Part shown: positions 1 through 7,716 of the stretch, piece after piece
Numbering within the stretch: position 1 is the stretch's first letter
Layout: the number at the start of each line of letters is the position of its first letter
Assembly: GCA_049315325.1 (NCBI GenBank)
Contig: JBMOKJ010000004.1
Location: forward strand, 124,001 to 188,000
Reading direction: 5' to 3'
DNA from: CAXXIC01 sp049315325
GTDB taxonomy: Bacteria > Bacteroidota > Bacteroidia > Bacteroidales > UBA7332
DNA length: 64,000 bases
Made by a program: the position numbers and the translations under genes
Notes under the pieces: generated by a model
The model's input: only the letters and a program-made list of their open reading frames with translations
The model's database searches: none
What the model was told of the DNA's origin: nothing

Positions 1-100
1 CTATCACATTTAATAACTGCATTAATATATTCCCAATCATCAATACTGAAAAATTCTGGAATACTTTATGCGATGTTATTTTTTTTATATTAATTTCCAT
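1..100 (-). CDS. Polysaccharide flippase (Wzx-like), N-terminal fragment
   Basis: An open frame starts with ATG at 100 and runs off the left edge of the window. The visible 33 residues are a short basic cytoplasmic leader (MEINIKKITSHKVFQ) followed by the start of a hydrophobic helix (NFSVLMIGNILMQLLN). This is the usual beginning of MATE/PST-type polysaccharide flippases, which move lipid-linked repeat units across the inner membrane. The start lies 6 bases after the stop codon of the upstream acetyltransferase, as expected in a tightly packed polysaccharide operon. The call rests on this leader pattern and on context; another multi-pass membrane protein of the locus, such as a polymerase, is possible. 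Confidence 0.5.
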   Translation of the reverse strand, partial: MEINIKKITSHKVFQNFSVLMIGNILMQLLNVI

Positions 101-106
101 TGATAT

Positions 107-700
107 TTATACAAGGTGCAATTTATATTGACTTGGAATATAATTAAGACTTTTATTTCTTTCGGCAATTTTTTTAGCTGGTACTCCTCCTACAACTGTA
201 TAAGGTGCTACATCCCTTGAAACCACTGCTCCTGCGGCAACAACAGCACCCTCACCTATGCTTACTCCAGGTAGTATAATGGCTCTGCTGCAAACCCATG
301 CATAGTCGCCAATTGAAACTTTGTTTCCTATTGTTGAAAACTGAGGGTCATTATAATCGTGATGAAGAGTCCAAATCATAACATCAGATGCAATCGTAAC
401 ATTTTTGCCTATTACTAATCCTTTTCTAGAATCAAGATTAACATTGAATCCAACAACTGATCCGCTACCTATATCTAATTTGGCGGGATTCCAAAATTGA
501 CATCCTCTTTGAATTGCAATACTTTTATCAAGTGTAGCACCTTTCATTCTTAAAATAAAGAGTCTAAACCGATGTGAAGGAAATTTAGAAATAAACACAT
601 TTAAAAAGTACATATTTATAGAATCTTGCCAAAGTAGTAACTCTCTGCGATACTTATGATAGGCATCGAAGCTTTTTACCAGAGATTTTATATAACTCAT
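107..700 (-). CDS. Hexapeptide-repeat acetyltransferase of the polysaccharide locus
   Basis: This 197-residue protein has the left-handed beta-helix of the WcaF/maltose O-acetyltransferase group. Imperfect hexapeptides run from about residue 60 to 175, ending in the GEGAVVAAGAVVSRDV...GGVPAK pattern that closes the acetyl-CoA site. The catalytic histidine is probably in HHDYND (residues 113-118). Family members O-acetylate sugars of capsule or O-antigen. The gene sits 2 bases after the preceding glycosyltransferase stop and just before a flippase, so it probably modifies the glycan built by this locus. The first 50 residues are helical and basic, which may place it at the membrane. The exact sugar substrate cannot be read from the sequence. 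Confidence 0.85.
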   Translation of the reverse strand: MSYIKSLVKSFDAYHKYRRELLLWQDSINMYFLNVFISKFPSHRFRLFILRMKGATLDKSIAIQRGCQFWNPAKLDIGSGSVVGFNVNLDSRKGLVIGKNVTIASDVMIWTLHHDYNDPQFSTIGNKVSIGDYAWVCSRAIILPGVSIGEGAVVAAGAVVSRDVAPYTVVGGVPAKKIAERNKSLNYIPSQYKLHLV

Positions 701-702
701 AA

Positions 703-1719
703 TTAACCTATTAAGTCTTTATTTAAAATATTTTTCAACAAATCACAAGAAAAGGTAGTAGAATGATTTCTTAAATATTCTTGATAATTGGTTAAGTGAT
801 TTTTTCTAATATCATCATTTAAAAATTTATCTACAGTTTTTGCAAATTCGTTATAATTATTAATTTGCAAACAATACTTTTCCATTTCATAGTAATCCGT
901 ATCCGAATTTTTTGGATATTGGCCCAAAACTACATTTCCAGAAGATATTAATTCGAGAAATCGAGGCGTAACCTGGTTAAAGCCATTCGCACCCTTTTTA
1001 GCAGGGTCAATACCTGGTGTGATGTAAAATGCAAATTTAGCTTCAGCCAACAATTTAGTATAATTTTCTCTCGAGAAATAGTCCTCTTTTAGTTCACCTC
1101 TTTTGTTTGAAATATAAACTGGTGTTTTATCTCTTAACTCTTGATATACATATTCAATTTGAGGGTGTTGTTTTTCATATTTCAAAACATATTCCCAAAA
1201 AGTAGGATTAACTCGACCAGCAAATAGGAAATCAATTTTTTTCTCAGAATGGATTCGTTCTTCTGAAATGTAATGATCTGGAAGGCTTAGTGGCAAATGA
1301 TATATCGTCAAAGGACAATTATTTTCTTTAAGAAAATCATAAACTTCTTTGCTCGATATGAATAGAAACCGACAATTGGCATGTGTTTTGTAAAATTCAG
1401 GTAAATCATCTTTTGAAAGCCAAAAATCTATGATTACAGGAATAATGTGCTTTAAGTTGCAGAGCAATAATTCTGTGCTCGCAGTCATTTTGAAATAAAG
1501 AGTGTAGTTTTTTATCGGACGGAGAGAATCTAACAAAAGAACTATATTCCTGAGTTTTAATCTATATAATTTGCGAATAATTGTATGATGTATTTGTTTA
1601 GCAAAATATATTTTGTATTGCAACCGTTCAGCAATAATATCCTCCCACTCAAACACAATTTGACCACTTCTAAAGTCCCATCTGTTACGCTCTGACAAAA
1701 ACCCTTTAATTTGCGACAT
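703..1719 (-). CDS. Glycosyltransferase (GT1/CgeB-like)
   Basis: This 338-residue protein has a GT-B-like C-terminal half. The segment TPRFLELISSG (residues 251-261), followed by a strand and an acidic cluster, is the typical donor-nucleotide binding loop of group 1 and CgeB-type glycosyltransferases, with the glutamate expected to contact the sugar nucleotide. The N-terminal half shows no clear signature and no signal peptide, so the enzyme should be cytoplasmic or peripheral. It lies between the FAD oxidoreductase and the acetyltransferase with very short gaps (22 and 2 bases), which indicates one transcript. Base composition is more AT-rich than in the housekeeping genes further right, as is common in variable polysaccharide loci. 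Donor and acceptor sugars are unknown. Confidence 0.7.
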   Translation of the reverse strand: MSQIKGFLSERNRWDFRSGQIVFEWEDIIAERLQYKIYFAKQIHHTIIRKLYRLKLRNIVLLLDSLRPIKNYTLYFKMTASTELLLCNLKHIIPVIIDFWLSKDDLPEFYKTHANCRFLFISSKEVYDFLKENNCPLTIYHLPLSLPDHYISEERIHSEKKIDFLFAGRVNPTFWEYVLKYEKQHPQIEYVYQELRDKTPVYISNKRGELKEDYFSRENYTKLLAEAKFAFYITPGIDPAKKGANGFNQVTPRFLELISSGNVVLGQYPKNSDTDYYEMEKYCLQINNYNEFAKTVDKFLNDDIRKNHLTNYQEYLRNHSTTFSCDLLKNILNKDLIG

Positions 1720-1741
1720 TAATAAAATTGGTTAATTTAAA

Positions 1742-2959
1742 CTATAATGTTTTTGCTAACTCGATGCTACTCTTGATACACACATCCATGTTGTAGTATT
1801 GCCATTCACCGAACCGCCCAATAGAATGAAGCCCAATCTTAGTTAAGTATTCTTTGATTAACGCAGTCGATTTTGGATAGTTTTCGTCAAACACGACATA
1901 CGCATGATTTGATGTGTTGTGGTCAAGTGGTTGAATAAGAAATGGGTCTTTAATCCCGTTTTCAATCATCTCTTCTTTTGAATGGTCGCCAATCACTTCT
2001 GTGATAGTATAACCCTTGCTTGGGGTGAAAAATGAACCAAGGTGTATGTAACGGTGAAAAAGAGTATTTGGTTCTGGATGGTATGACCAAGTCTTTGTCG
2101 TTGATTCTGATTTCCAAATAACATTTGAAACTTTATTGAATCGAAGTTTAGATGCTGCGTCAGTCACTTCTTTTGGCGTTCCTTCTATTAGACTTGGTAG
2201 TATGTCTAAAGGAATTGTGCTGATTAAAATATCGTAAACGTGTTGGTCGTTCACAATCCATTTATTGTCTATTTTTCGTATTGAATGGATTGAAGTATTG
2301 TATACAATGTCCAAACCTTCAGCAAGTGCATCAATAAATGTATTTTGATTATTCGATTTTGGATAGTAAAATACAGCATGCGCCATATTATCCTGAGCCG
2401 TTTTTATTAGACCTTCAAAAAAAGATTTTTTATCAGGAATTGGTAATTTATCTTCTACCCATTCAGGGTTCATATCAGAGGGTTTTCTATTCCATATTTT
2501 GGTATTGTATGGAATAAAGTACTCTTCAGAAAGTGAATTTCCAAATTTCTTTCGAAACCAATCATCTAAATTTTCATATGAATGGTCATCATTTGCATTT
2601 AAAAAATCAGAAGTCATTCGTATTGCTAACTCTTGATCAAATTCAAATATTTGTTTGATAGAGAATTCGATAGGGTAGTCTATTTCATGATTTTTGAAAT
2701 GAATTGATGATTTCCTTTGAATTTTATTCCATTGATCTAATGGTAATACTTCGTTAAATACAAAGTCTAGAACGTCTTTGTATTTTGAGTTAAAACAATG
2801 TCCTCCAATAGTATGATATGTTACACCATCTACATTTTTTGTTCTAGCGATTCCACCATGGATGCCCTTTTCTTCTAAAATTTGAACGGTATGTTTTTTA
2901 TTGAGTAACTTACCTATGCTAAGGCCTGTGATTCCGGCACCTAAAATTCCTACTTTCAT
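1742..2959 (-). CDS. FAD-dependent amine-oxidoreductase / UDP-galactopyranose mutase-like protein
   Basis: The protein (405 residues) opens with a Rossmann dinucleotide fold (GILGAGITGLSIG, residues 4-16) and a following acidic strand end (QILEEK), the pattern that binds FAD. The next segment (GGIARTKNVDG, GGHCF) resembles the protoporphyrinogen oxidase/UDP-galactopyranose mutase superfamily. In polysaccharide loci such proteins either interconvert UDP-Galp and UDP-Galf or act as poorly defined sugar oxidoreductases. It is about the length of UDP-galactopyranose mutase, but I cannot confirm the mutase active-site residues by eye, so I leave the symbol blank. It lies between the dTDP-glucose dehydratase and a glycosyltransferase and is probably cotranscribed with them. 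Confidence 0.7.
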   Translation of the reverse strand: MKVGILGAGITGLSIGKLLNKKHTVQILEEKGIHGGIARTKNVDGVTYHTIGGHCFNSKYKDVLDFVFNEVLPLDQWNKIQRKSSIHFKNHEIDYPIEFSIKQIFEFDQELAIRMTSDFLNANDDHSYENLDDWFRKKFGNSLSEEYFIPYNTKIWNRKPSDMNPEWVEDKLPIPDKKSFFEGLIKTAQDNMAHAVFYYPKSNNQNTFIDALAEGLDIVYNTSIHSIRKIDNKWIVNDQHVYDILISTIPLDILPSLIEGTPKEVTDAASKLRFNKVSNVIWKSESTTKTWSYHPEPNTLFHRYIHLGSFFTPSKGYTITEVIGDHSKEEMIENGIKDPFLIQPLDHNTSNHAYVVFDENYPKSTALIKEYLTKIGLHSIGRFGEWQYYNMDVCIKSSIELAKTL

Positions 2960-3039
2960 TTATTCTTTTTTAATGAAATTCCAATAATGTATAAAAAGTT
3001 AGATTTTATAACATGTTCGAATTTATGAATGCTTAAATT

Positions 3040-4176
3040 TTATTTCGAATACATTCTGTCGTAGTACTTTTGATAATCTCCACTGACCACCTCTTCTACC
3101 CAAGCTTGGTTTTCGAGGTACCAACGAATGGTTTTAACGATACCCTCTGCAAACATGGTTTCGGGATACCAACCGAGTTCATTTTTTATTTTAGTTGGGT
3201 CAATGGCGTATCGTTGGTCGTGCCCAAGGCGGTCTTTTACATAGGTGATAAGACTTTCGTTAATCCATTCTATACTAATTTCGCCGTTTATTACCTCTTT
3301 TTTCTTCAAAACTTCGCGATAAGCTGGAGTAGCAGTCATTAAATCACGAATCGTTGAAATGGTCAATTTGACAATTTCGATGTTCTGTTTTTCGTTGTGT
3401 CCACCTACGTTATACACTTGCCCTACGCGTCCATCATTCACCACCATATCAATTGCTTTGCAGTGGTCTTCCACATACAACCAATCGCGTACGTTCGTGC
3501 CATCGCCATAAACAGGAAGTGATTTTCCTTCAAGGATATTCTTGATAATTAGTGGAATCAGTTTCTCTGGAAAATGGTAAGGCCCGTAGTTGTTTGAGCA
3601 ACGAGTAGTCGTAACGGGCATTTTGTATGTTTCGTGGTATGCCTGAACGAATAGGTCGGCACTGGTCTTAGATGCACTGTATGGGCTGCGTGGGTCGAGT
3701 GGGGTGGTCTCGGTGAAATAACCTTCAGCACCAAGGCTTCCATAGACTTCATCTGTCGATACTTGATGAAATTTTACTCCTTCACGCCAGGTTGGATAGC
3801 CGTGTTCGTCTTTTCCTGTCACCCAATGTTTGCGAGCTGCGTCAAGCAGGTTTTGCGTACCAAGGATATTGGTAATCAAAAATAGTTGAGGGTTTTCGAT
3901 GCTTCTGTCCACGTGGCTTTCTGCAGCAAAATTTACGACATAATCAAAATTATATTTTGTGAAAAGTTCGTTTGCTAACGCTTTGTCGCATATATCACCT
4001 TTCACAAATTCGCACCGTGAGTCTTCGATATCAGTGACAATTGTGCCGAGATTACCAGCATAAGTTAACTCATCCAATACGACCAAACGAATGTTGTCAG
4101 CGTATTTGTTTAACATCATCTTTACAAAATTCGCTCCGATAAACCCGGCTCCACCTGTTACTAAATAAGTCTTCAT
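3040..4176 (-). CDS. rfbB: dTDP-glucose 4,6-dehydratase
   Basis: This extended short-chain dehydrogenase converts dTDP-glucose to dTDP-4-keto-6-deoxyglucose, the entry point to dTDP-rhamnose and related deoxysugars. The NAD-binding motif TGGAGFIG is at residues 7-14, the STDEVYG motif at 140-146 and the catalytic YxxxK pair at Tyr166/Lys170. I chose the ATG at 4176 (378 residues) because an upstream in-frame ATG at 4350 would add 58 residues with no family resemblance. A promoter-like -7 box at 4244-4251 also lies inside that extension. The rest of the rhamnose pathway (rfbA, rfbC, rfbD) is not in the window. The gene probably leads a minus-strand operon running into the flippase. Confidence 0.95.
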   Translation of the reverse strand: MKTYLVTGGAGFIGANFVKMMLNKYADNIRLVVLDELTYAGNLGTIVTDIEDSRCEFVKGDICDKALANELFTKYNFDYVVNFAAESHVDRSIENPQLFLITNILGTQNLLDAARKHWVTGKDEHGYPTWREGVKFHQVSTDEVYGSLGAEGYFTETTPLDPRSPYSASKTSADLFVQAYHETYKMPVTTTRCSNNYGPYHFPEKLIPLIIKNILEGKSLPVYGDGTNVRDWLYVEDHCKAIDMVVNDGRVGQVYNVGGHNEKQNIEIVKLTISTIRDLMTATPAYREVLKKKEVINGEISIEWINESLITYVKDRLGHDQRYAIDPTKIKNELGWYPETMFAEGIVKTIRWYLENQAWVEEVVSGDYQKYYDRMYSK

Positions 4177-4243
4177 TATTTTAGGATTAATTTGACCTGT
4201 TATTATTTTTGTTTGATTGTATTTGACAATTATCCTTAATTGG

Positions 4244-4276
4244 CAAAGATAACTTCTTTTTTTAAGTGGTTGCCAA
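4244..4276 (-). promoter_or_regulatory. Candidate Bacteroidetes promoter for rfbB
   Basis: On the minus strand TATCTTTGC (a TAnnTTTGY -7 box, 4251-4244) is preceded by TTG at 4276-4274 with a 22-base spacer, slightly longer than the usual 19-21. A start of transcription near 4238 would give a leader of about 60 bases and supports the rfbB start at 4176. Confidence 0.5.
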
Positions 4277-5254
4277 ACAAAGCAAAAAAAAGCAACATTT
4301 ATAGTGTGGTTTTTGCTTGATTTAATGGGATTGATTTGCCAATGTAACAATTAGTAAATTTGCCGCTTTGATAATTCGTGAATGTGTAAATTTTCTATTG
4401 TGCCAATATGGAAATTTGAAGATCAGAGATTTGAAGAATTTGAATTTGTGAAAAAAATCTGTGTAATGTGTGGATAAATTTTTGACAATTAGTTAATGTG
4501 TTTATTAGCCGACATGCCAATGTGGACTTTAGAGAATTACACATTCGTTGTGAAAGTCTTTTTGTGAGGTCGACTTATGTACCTTCCATTTCGGTACGAA
4601 AAGGTCTACCCGTTTCTTGTTTTGTATATCAAACCAGGTTTGAAGGATAAACTGTTTCTTGTTTTGTGCATGAAACTTAGTTTGGAGCTCATCCTGTTTC
4701 TTGTTTTATACATCAAACCAAGTTTGAAGGTCATCCTGATTTATGTTTCATACATCAAACCAGGTTTGAAGGTTTAACGGTTTCTTGTTTTATACATCAA
4801 ACCGAGTTTGAAGGTCTTCCTGTTTCTTGTTTTGTACGTTAAACGGTTTTGAAGTGCTTTTAAATAATATGAGAAATATGATTTCACCTTCAAAAGTCCT
4901 CAACCTGCCTGTCAACAAATTGGGCTTTTGCCGACTACAAACTTAGAATTATGCTATACAAATAATGTACAAAAACGCATCTTTGTCACCTAATTAGCAC
5001 TAACTATAGTCCCTTCAGAGAGCTCGTGGCAAGAAAATAGAGATTTATATTCTACTTTTTTTATCCCGAATGCACGCTAGAAGAATTTGAATCTGTGCAA
5101 ATTCGTGAAACCTGTAGATAATAATTTACCAACGCTGCGATTTTGATGATGAATTAAAAAATATAGTGTGAATCCGCTATACCGAGTGAAGAATATCCCT
5201 CTATAATCTACGAATTCACACTAATATGTTTGGAAAATTAAATTGCTCTATTGG
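4277..5254. other. AT-rich intergenic region without a convincing gene
   Basis: About one kilobase separates rfbB from the GDP-fucose synthase gene. It contains a 42-nt tandem array (4612-4854, listed separately). Around 4390-4560 it holds phrases such as GTGCCAATATGG that recur near 57590, so dispersed short repeats are present. The part after 4860 shows neither a hairpin with a T-run nor an open frame with coding character. The only open frame over the array exists because the period is divisible by three. Confidence 0.6.
4612..4854. repeat. 42-nt tandem repeat array, about 5.8 units
   Basis: Units starting GTTTCTTGTTTT begin at 4612, 4654, 4696, 4738 and 4780, and a partial unit begins at 4822, so the phase is exactly 42 bases throughout. 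Most units carry a small perfect inverted repeat, TCAAAC-N3-GTTTGA, in the middle. Units differ at several positions, so the array is old or conversion is incomplete. A 42-base stretch before it (4570-4611) ends similarly and may be a decayed unit. There are no unique spacers, so it is not CRISPR. Confidence 0.85.
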
Positions 5255-6304
5255 TTATTTGCAATAGTCAGCGTAAACCTTGCTGATTCCTTCCTGTAAT
5301 GATATTTTAACTTTCCATCCGAGTGAGGTCAATTTACTATTGTCCATAAGTTTTCGAGGCGTTCCATCTGGTTTTGAACTATCCCAAATGAGTTGCCCAT
5401 CGTATTGTGTAACCTGCTGCACAATTTCAGCCAATTCCTTAATCGACAGATCCGTTCCACTCCCTACATTGAGATGGGAGGGAATGGTATTTGGCGCATC
5501 GAAATGTTGAAGGGCAAATACGGATGCATCGGCCATATCGTCTACGTGCAAGAACTCTCGCAAAGGACTGCCTGTTCCCCAAAGAGTAACTGACGATTCG
5601 TTTATACCATACTTAAGCAGAATAGCCAATATCTCTTTTTGAGAGGATGAACCATTTACGCCCTCTACAGGTCTTTTATTCAAGTCTGCTTGCAATGCTG
5701 TCCAATTGCCATTCTTTAAACAACCACCTAGATACATTTTACGAATCAATGCTGGTAAAACATGGCTTTTCTCCAAGTCGTAATTGTCATTCTCACCATA
5801 TAAATTGGTGGGCATCACAGAGATAAAATTAGCTCCGTATTGAGCATGATACGCCTCACACATTTTAATTCCTGCGATTTTGGCAATTGCATATGGCTCA
5901 TTAGTTGGCTCTAGAAGACCCGTCAACAGGTGCTCTTCTAATATTGGCTGAGGTGCAAGTCGGGGATAGATGCAAGACGACCCAAGAAAGAGCAGTTTTT
6001 TGACACCATTCTTGTGTGCAGAGTGAATCACATTGTTCTGAATCATCAAGTTTTCGTAGATGAATTGAGCTCTGTAGACGTTATTTGCAACGATACCGCC
6101 AACCTTCGCCGCTGCTAAAACAACATAATCAGGCTTTTCTGTTTCGAAAAACACCTCCACATCTGCCTGATTAATGAGGTTCAACTCTTTAGATGTACGG
6201 GTGATGATGTTTGAGTAACCTGCTTGCGAAAGGTTTCTGATAATAGCTGAACCTACCATACCGAGATGTCCAGCAACATATATTTTGGCTGATTTTTCAA
6301 TCAT
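5255..6304 (-). CDS. fcl: GDP-L-fucose synthase (GDP-4-keto-6-deoxymannose epimerase/reductase)
   Basis: This NADPH-dependent SDR enzyme makes GDP-L-fucose from the product of Gmd, encoded just upstream in the same direction. The cofactor loop is GHLGMVG (12-18), the catalytic triad SSC/Y/K is at Ser109-Ser110, Tyr138 and Lys142, and the substrate-loop sequence PTNLYGENDNYD follows. At 349 residues it is longer than the enterobacterial enzyme (about 320). The extra length is an insertion at about residues 198-238, before WGTGSPLREFLHVDD, which I recall from Bacteroides-type enzymes. Together with Gmd it gives the locus a GDP-fucose supply, so the surface glycan probably contains fucose or a derivative. 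Confidence 0.95.
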   Translation of the reverse strand: MIEKSAKIYVAGHLGMVGSAIIRNLSQAGYSNIITRTSKELNLINQADVEVFFETEKPDYVVLAAAKVGGIVANNVYRAQFIYENLMIQNNVIHSAHKNGVKKLLFLGSSCIYPRLAPQPILEEHLLTGLLEPTNEPYAIAKIAGIKMCEAYHAQYGANFISVMPTNLYGENDNYDLEKSHVLPALIRKMYLGGCLKNGNWTALQADLNKRPVEGVNGSSSQKEILAILLKYGINESSVTLWGTGSPLREFLHVDDMADASVFALQHFDAPNTIPSHLNVGSGTDLSIKELAEIVQQVTQYDGQLIWDSSKPDGTPRKLMDNSKLTSLGWKVKISLQEGISKVYADYCK

Positions 6305-6361
6305 ATTTTTAAAGTAAATGAGTTTAAATAAAACAAGACTACCTGATGATCGCCAAGTATA

Positions 6362-6385
6362 CCTGTCTGCCTGACGGCAGACAGG
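6362..6385. repeat. Perfect palindromic hairpin in the gmd-fcl spacer
   Basis: CCTGTCTGCC and GGCAGACAGG form a 10-bp stem with a TGAC loop. There is no T-run on either side, so it is not a standard terminator. A related but shorter palindrome (GCCTGCGGCAGGC) lies near 62484. It is probably a dispersed REP-like palindrome; in the transcript it could modulate fcl relative to gmd. Confidence 0.8.
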
Positions 6386-6426
6386 AAGAAACAGTGTCAG
6401 TCTACTTGTTTGTAGCAGATCAGTTC

Positions 6427-7584
6427 TTACTCAAAATAGTTATTGATGCGGTATCCACCTTGACGAAGGTATTCGTCTTTTTTCATGAGGTGAATATCAC
6501 TTTGCATCATATCTTCAACCAATCCTTGTAGATCATATTCTGGTTCCCAACCTAAAACTGTTTTAGATTTAGTAGGATCACCAATTAATAATTCCACCTC
6601 GGTTGGTCTAAAGTATTTTGGATCTACATGTACAACAGCTTTGCCTTGCTGTGCTTTGAATCCATCCAAAGCTAGAGGACTAACTCTTTCAGAAAACAAT
6701 GTGTCGTCGATAGCACCAATATACCCTTTTTCATCAACACCTTCTCCTTTGAATTCGATGTTAACACCTACATATGCAAATGATTTTTTTACAAAATCAC
6801 GAACAGTCGTTGTTACGCCAGTAGCAATTACGTAATCAGATGGTTTTTCTTGTTGTAAAATCAGGTGCATCGCACGAATGTAATCTTTGGCATGACCCCA
6901 ATCGCGCTGCGAAGAGAGGTTGCCAAGAAATAGATCACTTTGAAATCCTAAGGCAATTTTACTGATTGCACGAGTAATTTTACGAGTTACGAAAGTTTCG
7001 CCTCGAATCGGTGATTCGTGATTGAATAAAATACCATTGCTGGCATGCATATTGTAGGCTTCACGGTAGTTGACTGTAATCCAGTAGGCATACATTTTAG
7101 CGGCAGCATAAGGACTTCTTGGATAGAAAGGAGTTGATTCACGTTGAGGGATCTCTTGTACTAAGCCATATAATTCAGAAGTTGAAGCCTGATAAATCCG
7201 TGTTTTTTCTACTAAACCTAAAAGGCGAACTGCCTCAAGTATACGCAAAGTTCCAATTCCATCAGCATTAGCCGTATATTCAGGTGTGTCGAAGCTTACT
7301 TTCACGTGACTCATGGCTGCGAGGTTGTAAATCTCGTCAGGCTGTGTTTCTTGTATAATTCGGGTGAGATTCATCGAATCAGTCAAATCTCCATAATGAA
7401 GTACGAGATTACGATTTTCGATGTGTGGATCTTGGTAGAGGTGATCAATGCGATCGGTATTAAACGATGAACTACGACGCTTTAACCCGTGTACAATATA
7501 CCCTTTCTTTAAAAGGTATTCCGCAAGATAGGCCCCATCTTGCCCTGTAATTCCAGTAATTAATGCTACTTTTTGTGTTGTCAT
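6427..7584 (-). CDS. gmd: GDP-mannose 4,6-dehydratase
   Basis: This enzyme dehydrates GDP-D-mannose to GDP-4-keto-6-deoxymannose, the first step to GDP-fucose. The protein has 385 residues, close to family length. The Rossmann motif GITGQDG is at residues 11-17, the STSELYG motif at about 134-140 and the catalytic Tyr159/Lys163 in SPYAAAK. The conserved RDWGHAKDY segment is present. Its start at 7584 is supported by a very good promoter match 50-80 bases upstream. fcl follows 122 bases downstream in the same direction, so the two form the GDP-fucose branch of this polysaccharide locus. Confidence 0.96.
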   Translation of the reverse strand: MTTQKVALITGITGQDGAYLAEYLLKKGYIVHGLKRRSSSFNTDRIDHLYQDPHIENRNLVLHYGDLTDSMNLTRIIQETQPDEIYNLAAMSHVKVSFDTPEYTANADGIGTLRILEAVRLLGLVEKTRIYQASTSELYGLVQEIPQRESTPFYPRSPYAAAKMYAYWITVNYREAYNMHASNGILFNHESPIRGETFVTRKITRAISKIALGFQSDLFLGNLSSQRDWGHAKDYIRAMHLILQQEKPSDYVIATGVTTTVRDFVKKSFAYVGVNIEFKGEGVDEKGYIGAIDDTLFSERVSPLALDGFKAQQGKAVVHVDPKYFRPTEVELLIGDPTKSKTVLGWEPEYDLQGLVEDMMQSDIHLMKKDEYLRQGGYRINNYFE

Positions 7585-7636
7585 TTTTTTTTGTGTTAGT
7601 TAATTGTGTTATTAAAGTTTCTGTGTGTGCAGAGTA

Positions 7637-7667
7637 CAAATATAATTAAATTTGGTGTATTGGTCAA
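7637..7667 (-). promoter_or_regulatory. Promoter of gmd-fcl
   Basis: On the minus strand TTG (7667-7665), a 20-base spacer and TATATTTGT (-7 box TAnnTTTGY starting at 7644) match the Bacteroidetes primary sigma consensus exactly. Transcription would start about 46 bases before gmd. The -33 element abuts the T-run of the upstream terminator. Confidence 0.75.
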
Positions 7668-7696
7668 AAAAAAAGGATGTCAGTAATGACATCCTT
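7666..7696 (-). terminator. Rho-independent terminator after the Wzc-like gene
   Basis: A perfect 10-bp stem (AAGGATGTCA/TGACATCCTT, loop TTAC on the minus strand) is followed by nine T residues. It separates the export genes wza-wzc from gmd-fcl. Confidence 0.92.
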
Positions 7697-7716
7697 CAAT
7701 AGTGGTTTGCTGAAGG

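Noticed and set aside
3040..4350. Longer rfbB start at 4350
   Set aside because: The additional 58 residues lack family similarity and contain the promoter-like -7 box at 4244-4251.
4577..4777. 66-codon plus-strand frame with 14-residue repeats over the 42-nt array
   Set aside because: It is open only because the period is divisible by three; it ends inside the array, and it has neither a promoter nor a protein-like composition.
4612..4854. Possible CRISPR array
   Set aside because: Repeats directly abut each other with no unique spacers; no cas genes are in the window.
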